Positions 18,667-28,069 of a stretch of 64,000 bases of DNA are shown here, one piece after another; the first letter of the stretch is position 1, and every line of letters begins with the position of its first letter. This DNA comes from Cupriavidus necator A5-1 (GTDB lineage Bacteria; Pseudomonadota; Gammaproteobacteria; Burkholderiales; Burkholderiaceae), in contig NZ_JQLI01000001.1 of NCBI RefSeq assembly GCF_000744095.1, positions 3,906,001 through 3,970,000 on the forward strand. Direction: 5' to 3'. The notes beneath the pieces are model-generated. The model was given only the letters and a program-made list of their open reading frames with translations. It made no database searches and was not told where the DNA came from. The translations under genes were made by a program, and so were the position numbers.

Positions 18667-18764
18667 CCGGGGCGCGTTCATATAAGTGACCCGCCCAGGA
18701 GGGCGGAACCAAGCGGTTCAAACAACGACAACATGTCACCGGCAGCGGGAGCCGTCGAGCATCG
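18667..18764 (-). repeat. Dispersed repeat, copy B (inverted relative to copy A)
   Basis: The reverse complement of this block matches copy A at 17653-17772, sharing GATGCTCGAC, GGTGACATG, TTGAACCGC, the CCGCCCTCCTGGGCGG hairpin and GAACGCGCCCCGG. It lacks the 20-odd bases carrying the second hairpin of copy A. Confidence 0.72.
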
Positions 18765-18851
18765 ACCAGATGCCTGCAACAGGCACACCCCATAACCACC
18801 CCTGCCCACGATCAACACTCTCAAACACAGCCCTCCAACCCGGCTCGCAGT

Positions 18852-18865
18852 TTGACCCCAGTCAA
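18852..18865. promoter_or_regulatory. FNR/DNR-type box upstream of nirS
   Basis: TTGAC-CCCA-GTCAA is a perfect 5-4-5 palindrome one base per half away from the FNR consensus TTGAT-N4-ATCAA and typical of CRP/FNR-family NO or oxygen sensors (DNR, NNR) that control nir genes. It lies 109 bases before the nirS start, room for a class II promoter with a leader. Confidence 0.7.
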
Positions 18866-18928
18866 TCCCACACCGCCAGTGTTTCACCATGATGGCCCCA
18901 GACGCCAGGTGCCCAACAAACAACCTAA

Positions 18929-20647
<1,719 letters not shown>

Positions 20648-20653
20648 GCCAGC

Positions 20654-20683
20654 GGGCTCGCACCGCCTCCGCGGTGCGAGCCC
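20654..20683 (+). promoter_or_regulatory. Strong stem-loop between nirS and nirM
   Basis: A perfect 13-bp stem (GGGCTCGCACCGC / GCGGTGCGAGCCC) has a CTCC loop and no T-run. It could protect the nirS 3' end and lower expression of the downstream cofactor genes. Confidence 0.7.
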
Positions 20684-20711
20684 GAACGCCATTCCTACAA
20701 CGGAAAACACC

Positions 20712-21041
20712 ATGCGAAAACAACAAGTCTTGCCTTCCCTGCTGGCGGCCGTCGGCTGCGCCCTGTCGCTCGGCGTCGCCATCCCCGACGTTGCCCACGC
20801 CAGCCAGCAACTCGCGTCCGGCAAGGCCTGCCTGTCGTGCCACGGCATCGACAAGAAAATGATCGGACCCGCCTTCAAGGACATCAAGGGCAAGTACTCC
20901 GCCAGGAAGGACGGCGAGGCACGTATGGTCCAGTCCATCATGAAGGGGAGCAGCGGCCAGTGGGGCCCGGTGCCGATGCCGGCCAACGCAGTCAGCGACG
21001 CCGAGGCCAATACGCTGGCCAAATGGATCCTTTCGCTCTGA
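20712..21041 (+). CDS. nirM: Cytochrome c-551, electron donor to NirS
   Basis: A 109-residue class I c-type cytochrome with a cleavable signal peptide (to about VAHA, residue 30). Haem attaches at Cys40/Cys43 with His44 (CLSCH), and Met89 in GPVPMPAN is the sixth ligand, as in Pseudomonas c-551 (NirM). It carries electrons in the periplasm from the bc1 complex to NirS. The 3' end overlaps nirC by 19 bases. Confidence 0.93.
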   Translation: MRKQQVLPSLLAAVGCALSLGVAIPDVAHASQQLASGKACLSCHGIDKKMIGPAFKDIKGKYSARKDGEARMVQSIMKGSSGQWGPVPMPANAVSDAEANTLAKWILSL

Positions 21042-21385
21042 GCCGGCATACCGTGCTGGCGACGCTGGCCGCGGCCATGCTGGGCGCCGCGCCCGCTGCC
21101 TTCGGCCAGCCCACGCCCGCGCGGCAGGCGCAGCTCGCGCACTGGGTGCGCGATGACTGCGGCGCCTGCCACGGCATGACGCTGCGCGGCGGGCTGGGTC
21201 CGCCGCTGACGCGCGAGGCGCTGGCCGGCAAGCCGCGCGAGAGCCTCGTCGCCACCGTGCTTTATGGCCGGCCCGGCACCGCGATGCCGCCCTGGCAACC
21301 CTTCATGACGCAGGATGAAGCCCAATGGCTGATCGATCGACTCCAGGCCGGCAAGCCGCCGACCGTGGCGCCACCGGCAAACTGA
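21023..21385 (+). CDS. nirC: Cytochrome c55X, NirC
   Basis: A 120-residue small periplasmic c-type cytochrome. The ATG at 21023 gives a signal peptide (SRHTVLATLAAAMLGAAPAAFG) and lies within the end of nirM. Haem motif CGACH is at 46-50 and Met88 in GTAMPPW is the likely axial ligand. NirC proteins can donate electrons to NirS and take part in heme d1 maturation. The gene is overlapped by nirF by 61 bases, an unusually long overlap if the nirF start is right. Confidence 0.9.
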   Translation: MDPFALSRHTVLATLAAAMLGAAPAAFGQPTPARQAQLAHWVRDDCGACHGMTLRGGLGPPLTREALAGKPRESLVATVLYGRPGTAMPPWQPFMTQDEAQWLIDRLQAGKPPTVAPPAN

Positions 21386-22560
21386 TCCGAGGCATTGCGG
21401 CAGCCCTCGGCGTAATGCTCGCTGCCACGCTGCTGGCCGCCTGCGCCACCGCCGTGCGCGGCACCGGCGATCTCGGCGTGGTGGTGGAGCGCGCTGCCGG
21501 CCGCCTGCAGATCGTCGAAACCACCGGCATGACGCGGCTGGCCACGGTGGATGGTCTGGGCGACCTGTCGCACGCCAGCGTGGTGTTCTCGCGCGATGCG
21601 CGCTATGCCTATGTGTTCGGCCGCGATGGGGGGCTCACGCGCGTGGACCTGCTCGGCGCGCGCATCACCCACCGCGTGCTGCAGGCCGGCAACAGCATCG
21701 GCGGCGCGATCTCGCAGGACGGTCGCGTGGTGGCCGCGCAGAACTACGCGCCGGGCGGCATCCGCCTGTTCGACGCACAGACGCTTGAGCCGCTGGCGGA
21801 CCTGCCGGCCATCGGCAACGACGGGCGCCGCGCCAAGGTGGTGGGCCTGGCCGACCTGCCCGGCCGCCGCTTTGCCGCGAGCCTGTTCGAGTCCGGCGAG
21901 ATCTGGATCATCGACGCTGCCGACCCGCGCCATCCGCAGGTGACGCGCCTGCCCGCCGGCCGCGAGCCATACGACGGGCTGGTCACGCCCGACGGCCGCT
22001 GGTACCTGGCGGGCCTGTTCGGCGAAGACGGGGTGGGGCTGGTCGACCTGTGGCAGACGCCGCCGCAGGCACGCCGCATCCTGTCCGGCTATGGCCGCGG
22101 CAGCGCGCCGCTGCCGGTCTACAAGATGCCGCACTTGCGCGGCTGGGCCATGGCGCAGGGCCTGGCATGGCTGCCGGCGATCGGCCGGCATGAAGTGCTG
22201 GTCGCCGATCCCGCGCGCGGCTGGCAGCAGAGCGCCCGCGTGGCGCTGGCCGGCCAGCCGGTGTTCGTGATGGCGCGGCCCGACGGGCGCCAGGTCTGGG
22301 TCAACTTTGCCTTCCCGCACAACGATACCGTTCAGGTGATCGACACCGCCACGCGCGAGGTGGTGCGCACGCTGCGCCCGTGCCGCGGCGTGCTGCACAT
22401 GGAATTCACGCCCAAGGGCGAGGCGCTGTGGCTGTCCTGCCGCGACGACAACCGCGTCGAGGTCTACGACACCGCCAGCCTCGCGCGCATCGCCACGCTG
22501 CCGGCGGACAACCCCAGCGGGATCTTCTTCACCGCGCGGGCGCAACGGCTCGGCATGTGA
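21325..22560 (+). CDS. nirF: Heme d1 biosynthesis protein NirF
   Basis: A 411-residue protein related to the d1 propeller of NirS but without a haem c domain. The N-terminal segment KLIRGIAAALGVMLAATLLAAC ends in a lipobox with Cys40, so it is probably a periplasm-facing lipoprotein, as known for Pseudomonas NirF. It acts late in heme d1 synthesis by binding tetrapyrrole. Propeller repeats such as FSRDARYAYVFGRDGGLTRVDL and AISQDGRVVAAQNYAPGGIRLFDA are visible. The start at 21325 keeps a full signal sequence; an ATG at 21415 would not overlap nirC but leaves too short a leader. Confidence 0.93.
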   Translation: MADRSTPGRQAADRGATGKLIRGIAAALGVMLAATLLAACATAVRGTGDLGVVVERAAGRLQIVETTGMTRLATVDGLGDLSHASVVFSRDARYAYVFGRDGGLTRVDLLGARITHRVLQAGNSIGGAISQDGRVVAAQNYAPGGIRLFDAQTLEPLADLPAIGNDGRRAKVVGLADLPGRRFAASLFESGEIWIIDAADPRHPQVTRLPAGREPYDGLVTPDGRWYLAGLFGEDGVGLVDLWQTPPQARRILSGYGRGSAPLPVYKMPHLRGWAMAQGLAWLPAIGRHEVLVADPARGWQQSARVALAGQPVFVMARPDGRQVWVNFAFPHNDTVQVIDTATREVVRTLRPCRGVLHMEFTPKGEALWLSCRDDNRVEVYDTASLARIATLPADNPSGIFFTARAQRLGM

Positions 22561-22569
22561 GACGCCATC

Positions 22570-23571
22570 ATGTACGACGAGCGAAATCTCTATGACTGCC
22601 TGCAGCGCGACTTCCCGCTGCAGCCCCGCCCCTACCAGGCGCTGGCCGAACGGCTCGGCCTGTGCGAGCACACGCTGCTGACGCTGCTGGCGCGCGACTT
22701 CGGCGCCGGGCGCATCAGCCGCGTGGGCGCAGTGTTCGCGCCCAATGTGATCGGCGTCAGCACGCTGGCCGCGCTGTCGGTGCCGCCGGCGCAACTGGAC
22801 CGCGTGGCGGCGCGCGTCAACGCCTGCGCCGCGGTCAGCCACAACTACGCGCGCGGCGGGCACCCGTACAACCTGTGGTTCGTCGCGGGCGCGCGCGACC
22901 GGCGCTTGCTCGATGGCGCGCTGGCGAGCATCGCCAGCGCTACCGGACAGGCACCGCTGGACCTGCCGATGGCGCGCGAGTACCACATCGACCTCGGCTT
23001 CACCCTCACGCACCGCCCTGCCGGCGGTAACGCGCCGGCACACCGGCGCACGCGCGGTGCCGCGCCATCAACGCCACCCGTGACGCTGGACGACGACGAC
23101 TGGCGCCTGGTGGCCGCGCTGGAAGCCGGCCTGCCGCTGACGCCACGCCCGTTCCATGACCTGGCGCTGCGCACGCGCATGCCGCTGCCGCGCATCCTGG
23201 AGCGGCTGGCGCAGTGGTCCGCGCAAGGCGTGATCCGGCGCCTGGGCGTGGTGCTGCACCACGGCCGCTTCGGCTATCGCCACAACGCCATGTGCGTGTG
23301 GGATGTGCCGGACGCCCGCGTCGACGCCGTCGGCCTGCGGCTGGCCCGGCTGCCGCGCGTGACGCTGTGCTACCGCCGCGCGCGCCGGCTGCCCGACTGG
23401 CCCTACAACCTGTTCGCGATGATCCATGCTCGCGACCCGCACGACCTGAAGCCCGCGCTGGAACATATCCGCGCGACCGCGGGCCTGGACCAGACCCCGG
23501 GCGCGGTGCTGGTGGGCACGCGCTGCTACCGGCAGCGCGGCATGCGCTACGCCACGCAGGTGGCGGCATGA
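22570..23571 (+). CDS. nirD: Siroheme decarboxylase, fused NirD-NirL
   Basis: A 333-residue fusion of two AsnC/Lrp-like modules joined by a linker near residues 155-175 (GGNAPAHRRTRGAAPSTPP). The first (DCLQRDFPLQPRPYQALAERLGL ... SHNYARGGHPYNLWFV) corresponds to NirD and the second (LVAALEAGLPLTPRPFHDLALRT ... LCYRRARRLPDWPYNLFAMIHAR) to NirL. These proteins with NirG and NirH decarboxylate siroheme to didecarboxysiroheme in the cytosol. The modules keep the HxxxR-like core (CYRR, SHNYAR). Stop and next start overlap as ATGA. Confidence 0.93.
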   Translation: MYDERNLYDCLQRDFPLQPRPYQALAERLGLCEHTLLTLLARDFGAGRISRVGAVFAPNVIGVSTLAALSVPPAQLDRVAARVNACAAVSHNYARGGHPYNLWFVAGARDRRLLDGALASIASATGQAPLDLPMAREYHIDLGFTLTHRPAGGNAPAHRRTRGAAPSTPPVTLDDDDWRLVAALEAGLPLTPRPFHDLALRTRMPLPRILERLAQWSAQGVIRRLGVVLHHGRFGYRHNAMCVWDVPDARVDAVGLRLARLPRVTLCYRRARRLPDWPYNLFAMIHARDPHDLKPALEHIRATAGLDQTPGAVLVGTRCYRQRGMRYATQVAA

Positions 23572-24050
23572 CTGCCCTCTGCGATCTGCTCGATCCGCCC
23601 GACCCGCTCGATGCGCTGGACCGCCGCATCGTCAACGCGCTGCAGCGCGGCCTGCCGCTGGTGCCGCGCCCGTATGCCGAAGCCGCCGCCGCGCTCGGCA
23701 TTGCCGAGGCTGAGCTGCTGGTGCGGCTGCGCGCGCTGCTCGAGCGGGGCGTGCTGACCCGCTTCGGCCCGCTGTACCAGATCGAGCGCGCGGGCGGCCG
23801 CTTCGTGCTGTGCGCCTGCCATGCACCGGCCGACCGGCTCGAAGCGGTGATCGCGGCCATCAATGCCCATCCTGAAGTCGCGCATCACTATGCCCGCACG
23901 CATCACCTGAACCTGTGGTTCGTGCTGGCCGTGGCACGGCTCGACGACGTGGCGCCCGCGCTGGCGCGTATTGCCGCCGCGGCCGGCGTCGAGATCCTGC
24001 CGTTCCCCAAGGAACGCGAGTTCTTCGTCAACCTCTACCTGCCCGCCTGA
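23568..24050 (+). CDS. nirG: Siroheme decarboxylase subunit NirG
   Basis: A 160-residue Lrp/AsnC-like protein beginning at the ATG that overlaps the nirDL stop. An N-terminal helix-turn-helix-like part (LDRRIVNALQRGLPLVPRPYAEAAAALGI) precedes the ferredoxin-like domain ending FPKEREFFVNLYLPA. It retains HYARTHHLNLWFVLAV, the tetrapyrrole-site segment. It works with NirDL and NirH in siroheme decarboxylation rather than as a DNA-binding regulator. Its end touches nirH (TGATG). Confidence 0.92.
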   Translation: MTALCDLLDPPDPLDALDRRIVNALQRGLPLVPRPYAEAAAALGIAEAELLVRLRALLERGVLTRFGPLYQIERAGGRFVLCACHAPADRLEAVIAAINAHPEVAHHYARTHHLNLWFVLAVARLDDVAPALARIAAAAGVEILPFPKEREFFVNLYLPA

Positions 24051-24580
24051 TGCCCGATCCCGATGCCCCCGCCGGCCCGCCCGATGCGATCGACCTTGCC
24101 CTGATCCACGCCACCCAGGCCGGCCTGCCGCTGGTGCCGGCCCCCTATGCCGCGATCGCCACTGCTCTTGGCCTGAGCGAACGGGAAGTCATCGCAAGGC
24201 TTGCCGCTATGCAGGCACGCGGCATGCTGCGGCGTATCGGCGCGGTGCCCAACCACTACCGGCTGGGCTGGCGCGCCAACGGCATGACCGTGTGGGACGT
24301 CGACGATGCCTGCGTCGACGCGCTGGGCGAGCGCATCGGCGCCTTGCCCTTTGTCAGCCACTGCTACCGGCGTCCGCGCCACCTGCCGCACTGGCCCTAC
24401 AACCTGTTTGCGATGGTCCATGCGCGCACGCATGCAGACGCCGCGCCGCAGATCACCCGCATCGCCACGCTGCTGGGCGACGCCTGCCGGGCGCACGACG
24501 TGCTGTGGTCCACCCGCATCCTGAAGAAAACCGGCCTGCGCCTGCCGCCCGCCGGGCAAGCCAACCAGGAGACCCGCTGA
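24050..24580 (+). CDS. nirH: Siroheme decarboxylase subunit NirH
   Basis: A 176-residue member of the same family, closest to the NirL half of the fusion: ALGLSEREVIARLAAMQARGMLRRIGAVPNHYRLGWRANGMTVWDV and SHCYRRPRHLPHWPYNLFAMVHAR. The start shares one base with the nirG stop, and its stop shares one with the nirJ start, so nirDL-G-H-J are translationally coupled. Together these genes give four decarboxylase modules on three polypeptides. Confidence 0.92.
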   Translation: MPDPDAPAGPPDAIDLALIHATQAGLPLVPAPYAAIATALGLSEREVIARLAAMQARGMLRRIGAVPNHYRLGWRANGMTVWDVDDACVDALGERIGALPFVSHCYRRPRHLPHWPYNLFAMVHARTHADAAPQITRIATLLGDACRAHDVLWSTRILKKTGLRLPPAGQANQETR

Positions 24581-25731
24581 TGTTTCGCCTGTCCCGCTTC
24601 ATGGAAGCCCTGCGCGATGCCGGGCCCGTACCGCCGCCGCGCAAGCCGGCCGGCCCGGTAGTGATCTGGAACCTGATCCGCCGCTGCAACCTGAACTGCC
24701 GACATTGCTATGCCACCTCCGCCGACACCAATTTCAAGGGCGAGCTCGATACCCCCGAGGCACTGCGTGTGCTGGGCCAGCTGCGTGACGCACGCGTGCC
24801 CGCGCTGATCCTCTCCGGCGGCGAGCCGCTGCTGCGCCCGGACCTGTACGAGATTGCCGCGCGTGCGCGCGAACTGGGCTTCCACCTGTCCTTGTCCTCC
24901 AACGGCACGCTGCTCGATGCAGGCCATGCCGCGCGGCTGGCCGCGGCCGGGTTCGATTACGTCGGCGTCAGCCTGGACGGCCTGCCCGCCACGCACGACC
25001 GCTTCCGGCGCAGCGACGGCGCTTTCGGGCAGGCCCTCGCCGGGCTGCGCGCTGCGCGTGCGGCCGGCCTGCGCGTGGGCGTGCGCATGACGCTGACCGA
25101 AGCCAACGCCGCGCAGTTGCCGGAACTGGTGGCGCTGACCGAGCGCGAAGGCATCGACAAGTTCTACCTGTCGCACTTCAACTACGCCGGCCGCGCACGC
25201 AGCCACCGCGCCGAAGACGCGCGCCATGCCCGCACCCGCACCGCGCTCGACTGGCTGTTCGAGCACGTCTGGCAGCGCGCGGGGCAAGGCCACGCCGGCG
25301 ACTTCGTCACCGGCAACAACGACGCAGACGGGGTCTACCTGCTCTACTGGATCGCGCGTCGCTTCCCACAGCGCGTGGCCGACATGCGGCAGCGGCTGGA
25401 GCATTGGGGCGGAAATGCCACCGGTGTCGGCGTGGCCAATATCGACAATCTCGGCAATGTGCATCCCGATACGATGTGGTGGCACGTGACGCTCGGCAAC
25501 GTGCGAGAACGGCCCTTCGGCGAGATCTGGGCCAGCCGCGCCGATCCACTGATGGCGGGCCTGGCCAGCGCGCCTCGCCCGCTGCAAGGGCGCTGCGCCA
25601 CCTGCGCGCATCGCGCGATCTGCAACGGCAATACGCGCGTGCGTGCGTTTGCGCTCACCGGCAACGCGTGGGCCGAGGACCCGGGCTGCTACCTCAGCGA
25701 CGCGGAAATCGGCTTGGAGGTCACGGCATGA
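24580..25731 (+). CDS. nirJ: Radical SAM heme d1 biosynthesis protein NirJ
   Basis: A 383-residue radical SAM enzyme. Cys36, Cys40 and Cys43 (CNLNCRHC) bind the catalytic [4Fe-4S] cluster; LILSGGEPLLRPDL is the SAM-binding GGE motif. A C-terminal SPASM-like Cys group (GRCATCAHRAICNG ... PGCYL) probably holds a second cluster. NirJ replaces propionate side chains of didecarboxysiroheme with the d1 oxo groups in the cytosol. It is coupled to nirH at the start and overlaps nirN by four bases. Confidence 0.95.
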   Translation: MFRLSRFMEALRDAGPVPPPRKPAGPVVIWNLIRRCNLNCRHCYATSADTNFKGELDTPEALRVLGQLRDARVPALILSGGEPLLRPDLYEIAARARELGFHLSLSSNGTLLDAGHAARLAAAGFDYVGVSLDGLPATHDRFRRSDGAFGQALAGLRAARAAGLRVGVRMTLTEANAAQLPELVALTEREGIDKFYLSHFNYAGRARSHRAEDARHARTRTALDWLFEHVWQRAGQGHAGDFVTGNNDADGVYLLYWIARRFPQRVADMRQRLEHWGGNATGVGVANIDNLGNVHPDTMWWHVTLGNVRERPFGEIWASRADPLMAGLASAPRPLQGRCATCAHRAICNGNTRVRAFALTGNAWAEDPGCYLSDAEIGLEVTA

Positions 25732-27227
25732 AGACCGTGCTTCGATGGCTGGCTGCGGTGGCACTGGCCTGTGCTGTCCAAGCCGTGCATGCCGCCGACC
25801 CCGCCACGCTCTACAGCCAGCACTGCGCCGCCTGCCACGGCGCCGACCGGCTCGGCGGCATGGGCCCGGCGCTGCTGCCGGAAAGCGTGGAGCGGCTGCG
25901 CGCCAGCGAACTCGACAGCGTGCTGCGCGATGGCCGCGCCGCCACGCAGATGGCCGGCTTCAGCGGCACGCTGGCCGAGCCAGCGTTGCAGGCCCTGGCG
26001 CGCTGGCTGCGCACGGCGCCCTCGGCGGCCCCGCAGTGGAACGAGGCGGCCATCCGCGCCAGCCACATCGTCCACCATTCGCCCGGCAGCCTGCCGGCGC
26101 GGCCCGTATTCAGCGCCGATCCGCAGAACCTGTTCGTGGTGGTCGAGGCCGGCAGCCACCATATGACGGTGCTCGACGGCGACCGGCTCGCGCCGGTCCA
26201 TCGCTTTGCCACCCGCTTCGCGCTGCACGGCGGCCCCAAGTTCAGCCGCGACGGCCGCTATGTCTACATGGCCAGCCGCGACGGCTGGCTCAGCAAGTAC
26301 GACCTGTGGAACCTGGCCTATGTGGCGGAAATCCGCGTCGGCCTGAACACGCGCAACGTTGCCGTCAGCGACGACGGGCGCTGGGTGCTGGCCGGCAACA
26401 CGCTGCCGCGCACGCTGGTGCTGCTTAATGCGGACGACCTGTCGCTGGTGCGGGTCATCGACGTGAAGGGCCAGGGCGGCGAGAAGTCGCGTGTCTCCGC
26501 CGTCTATGACGCGGCGCCGCGCCACAGCTTTATCGCCGCGCTCAAGGACATCGCCGAGGTCTGGGAGATTCCCTATGCCGATCCGGCGGGCAAACCGCTG
26601 CCCGTACTCACGCCGCGCATGCTTGCGCTGGACGACGTGCTCGACGACTTCTTCTTCGACCAGCCCTACCGTCATATCCTGGGCGCATCGCGCGGCGGCA
26701 CTGGGCAGGTGATCGACCTGGATGCGGGGCGCAAGGTGGCGACGCTGGCGCTCGGCGGCATGCCGCACCTGGGCAGCGGCATCACGTGGCAGCGCAACGG
26801 GCGCGAGGTGATGGCATCGCCCGACCTCGGGCAGGGGCGCCTCAGCGTGATCGACATGCAGGACTGGCACACCATCGCCACGGTGCCGACCAACGGCCCG
26901 GGCTTCTTCCTGCGCAGCCATGAGAACACGCCATACGCCTGGGCCGACGCGATGATGAGTCCGAGGCGCGACACGCTGCAGGTGATCGACAAGCAGACCC
27001 TGCAGGTGGTGGGCATCGTCACGCCCGCGCCGGGACGCACCGCGGCGCATGTGGAATTCACGCGCGACGGGCGCTATGCGCTGGTTAGCCTGATGGAGCG
27101 CGACGGCGCCATCGTGGTCTATGACGCCGCCACGCTGCAGGAAGTGAAGCGCATCCCGATGGACAAGCCCATCGGCAAGTACAACGTGTTCAACAAGACC
27201 ACGCGCTCAGCCGGCACCAGCCACTGA
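25728..27227 (+). CDS. nirN: Dihydro-heme d1 dehydrogenase NirN
   Basis: A 499-residue periplasmic NirS paralogue. Signal peptide MKTVLRWLAAVALACAVQAVHA is followed by a short cytochrome c domain (CAACH, Cys33/Cys36/His37) and a d1-binding propeller. NirN makes the last double bond of heme d1 and hands the cofactor to NirS. Similar blocks to NirS appear (YVYMASRDGWLSKYDLWN, KGQGGEKSRVSAVY, GKYNVFNKTTRSAG), but the NirS active-site block with HPEF is replaced by SFIAALKDIAEVWEI. Confidence 0.93.
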   Translation: MKTVLRWLAAVALACAVQAVHAADPATLYSQHCAACHGADRLGGMGPALLPESVERLRASELDSVLRDGRAATQMAGFSGTLAEPALQALARWLRTAPSAAPQWNEAAIRASHIVHHSPGSLPARPVFSADPQNLFVVVEAGSHHMTVLDGDRLAPVHRFATRFALHGGPKFSRDGRYVYMASRDGWLSKYDLWNLAYVAEIRVGLNTRNVAVSDDGRWVLAGNTLPRTLVLLNADDLSLVRVIDVKGQGGEKSRVSAVYDAAPRHSFIAALKDIAEVWEIPYADPAGKPLPVLTPRMLALDDVLDDFFFDQPYRHILGASRGGTGQVIDLDAGRKVATLALGGMPHLGSGITWQRNGREVMASPDLGQGRLSVIDMQDWHTIATVPTNGPGFFLRSHENTPYAWADAMMSPRRDTLQVIDKQTLQVVGIVTPAPGRTAAHVEFTRDGRYALVSLMERDGAIVVYDAATLQEVKRIPMDKPIGKYNVFNKTTRSAGTSH

Positions 27228-27260
27228 AGCAGTGTGCCCCACGATCGCAGGAGTCCGAAG

Positions 27261-28034
27261 ATGAACCCTCCCCTGAAGCGCGGCAAGGTCTGGCTGGTCG
27301 GCGTCGGGCCCCGCAGCCCGGACCTGGTCACGGTACGCGCAATGCGCGCGCTGGCCGCCGCCGAAGTGTGGCTGGTCGATGACCTGGTGTCGCCGGAGAT
27401 GTCGTGCTACGCCAGCCCCGGCACCCATGTCGAATGGGTCGGCAAGCGCGGCGGGTGCTGCTCGGTCAGCCAGGCGCGTATCCAGCAGCTGACGCTCGAA
27501 CACGCACTGGCCGGCCGCACCGTCGCGCGCGTCAAGGGCGGCGATCCGCTGCTGTTCGGCCGCGGCGGCGAAGAGGCGGCCTTCCTGAGCGCGCATGGCG
27601 TGCCGGTAGAGGTCGTCAACGGCATCAGCAGCGGCATGGCCGCGGCGCAGGCGCTGGGCATTGCGCTGACGCACCGCGCGCACTGCCATGGCGTAAGCTT
27701 CGTCACCGGCCATACCAGCGAGCACGGCTCGCCCGACTGGCAGGCACTGGTGCGCGGCGGCACCACGCTGGTCATCTACATGGGCATGAGCCGGCTGGCG
27801 GCAATCCGCGACGGCTTGCTGGCGGCAGGCATGCGGGCGGACATGCCCGCGGCGGTGGTAATGCACGCCGGCAGCAGCCAGGCGCGTAGCTGGACCGGCA
27901 CGATCGCTAAGCTGGCCAGTGCGGTGGTCGCCGGACTGTCCAGTCCGGCGGTGGTGCTGGTTGGCGAGGTTGTGGGGGACGCGGCACAGGCAGTGCAGGC
28001 GACGGGTCCCGAGCCCGGCTCGCTGGCCGCGTAG
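27261..28034 (+). CDS. nirE: Uroporphyrinogen-III C-methyltransferase NirE/CobA
   Basis: A 257-residue SAM-dependent methyltransferase producing precorrin-2, the committed step toward siroheme and heme d1. Family motifs: VWLVGVGPRSPDLVTVRAMRAL (glycine-rich SAM loop), VGKRGG...SQARIQQ, ARVKGGDPLLFGRGGEEAAFL and VVNGISSGMAA. The ATG at 27261 follows GCAGGAG at a good distance; an upstream in-frame alternative at 27234 is less likely. As last gene of the nir operon it is best called nirE. Position, not sequence, separates NirE from CobA. Confidence 0.92.
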   Translation: MNPPLKRGKVWLVGVGPRSPDLVTVRAMRALAAAEVWLVDDLVSPEMSCYASPGTHVEWVGKRGGCCSVSQARIQQLTLEHALAGRTVARVKGGDPLLFGRGGEEAAFLSAHGVPVEVVNGISSGMAAAQALGIALTHRAHCHGVSFVTGHTSEHGSPDWQALVRGGTTLVIYMGMSRLAAIRDGLLAAGMRADMPAAVVMHAGSSQARSWTGTIAKLASAVVAGLSSPAVVLVGEVVGDAAQAVQATGPEPGSLAA

Positions 28035-28069
28035 CCTGCCACGCGGGCCGCGCGCCGGCAGGTCCCACT

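Noticed and set aside
17683..18795. A single 370-residue protein covering the IS110 remnant
   Set aside because: Its ends are translations of the two repeat copies; only 17902 to about 18576 resembles a transposase.
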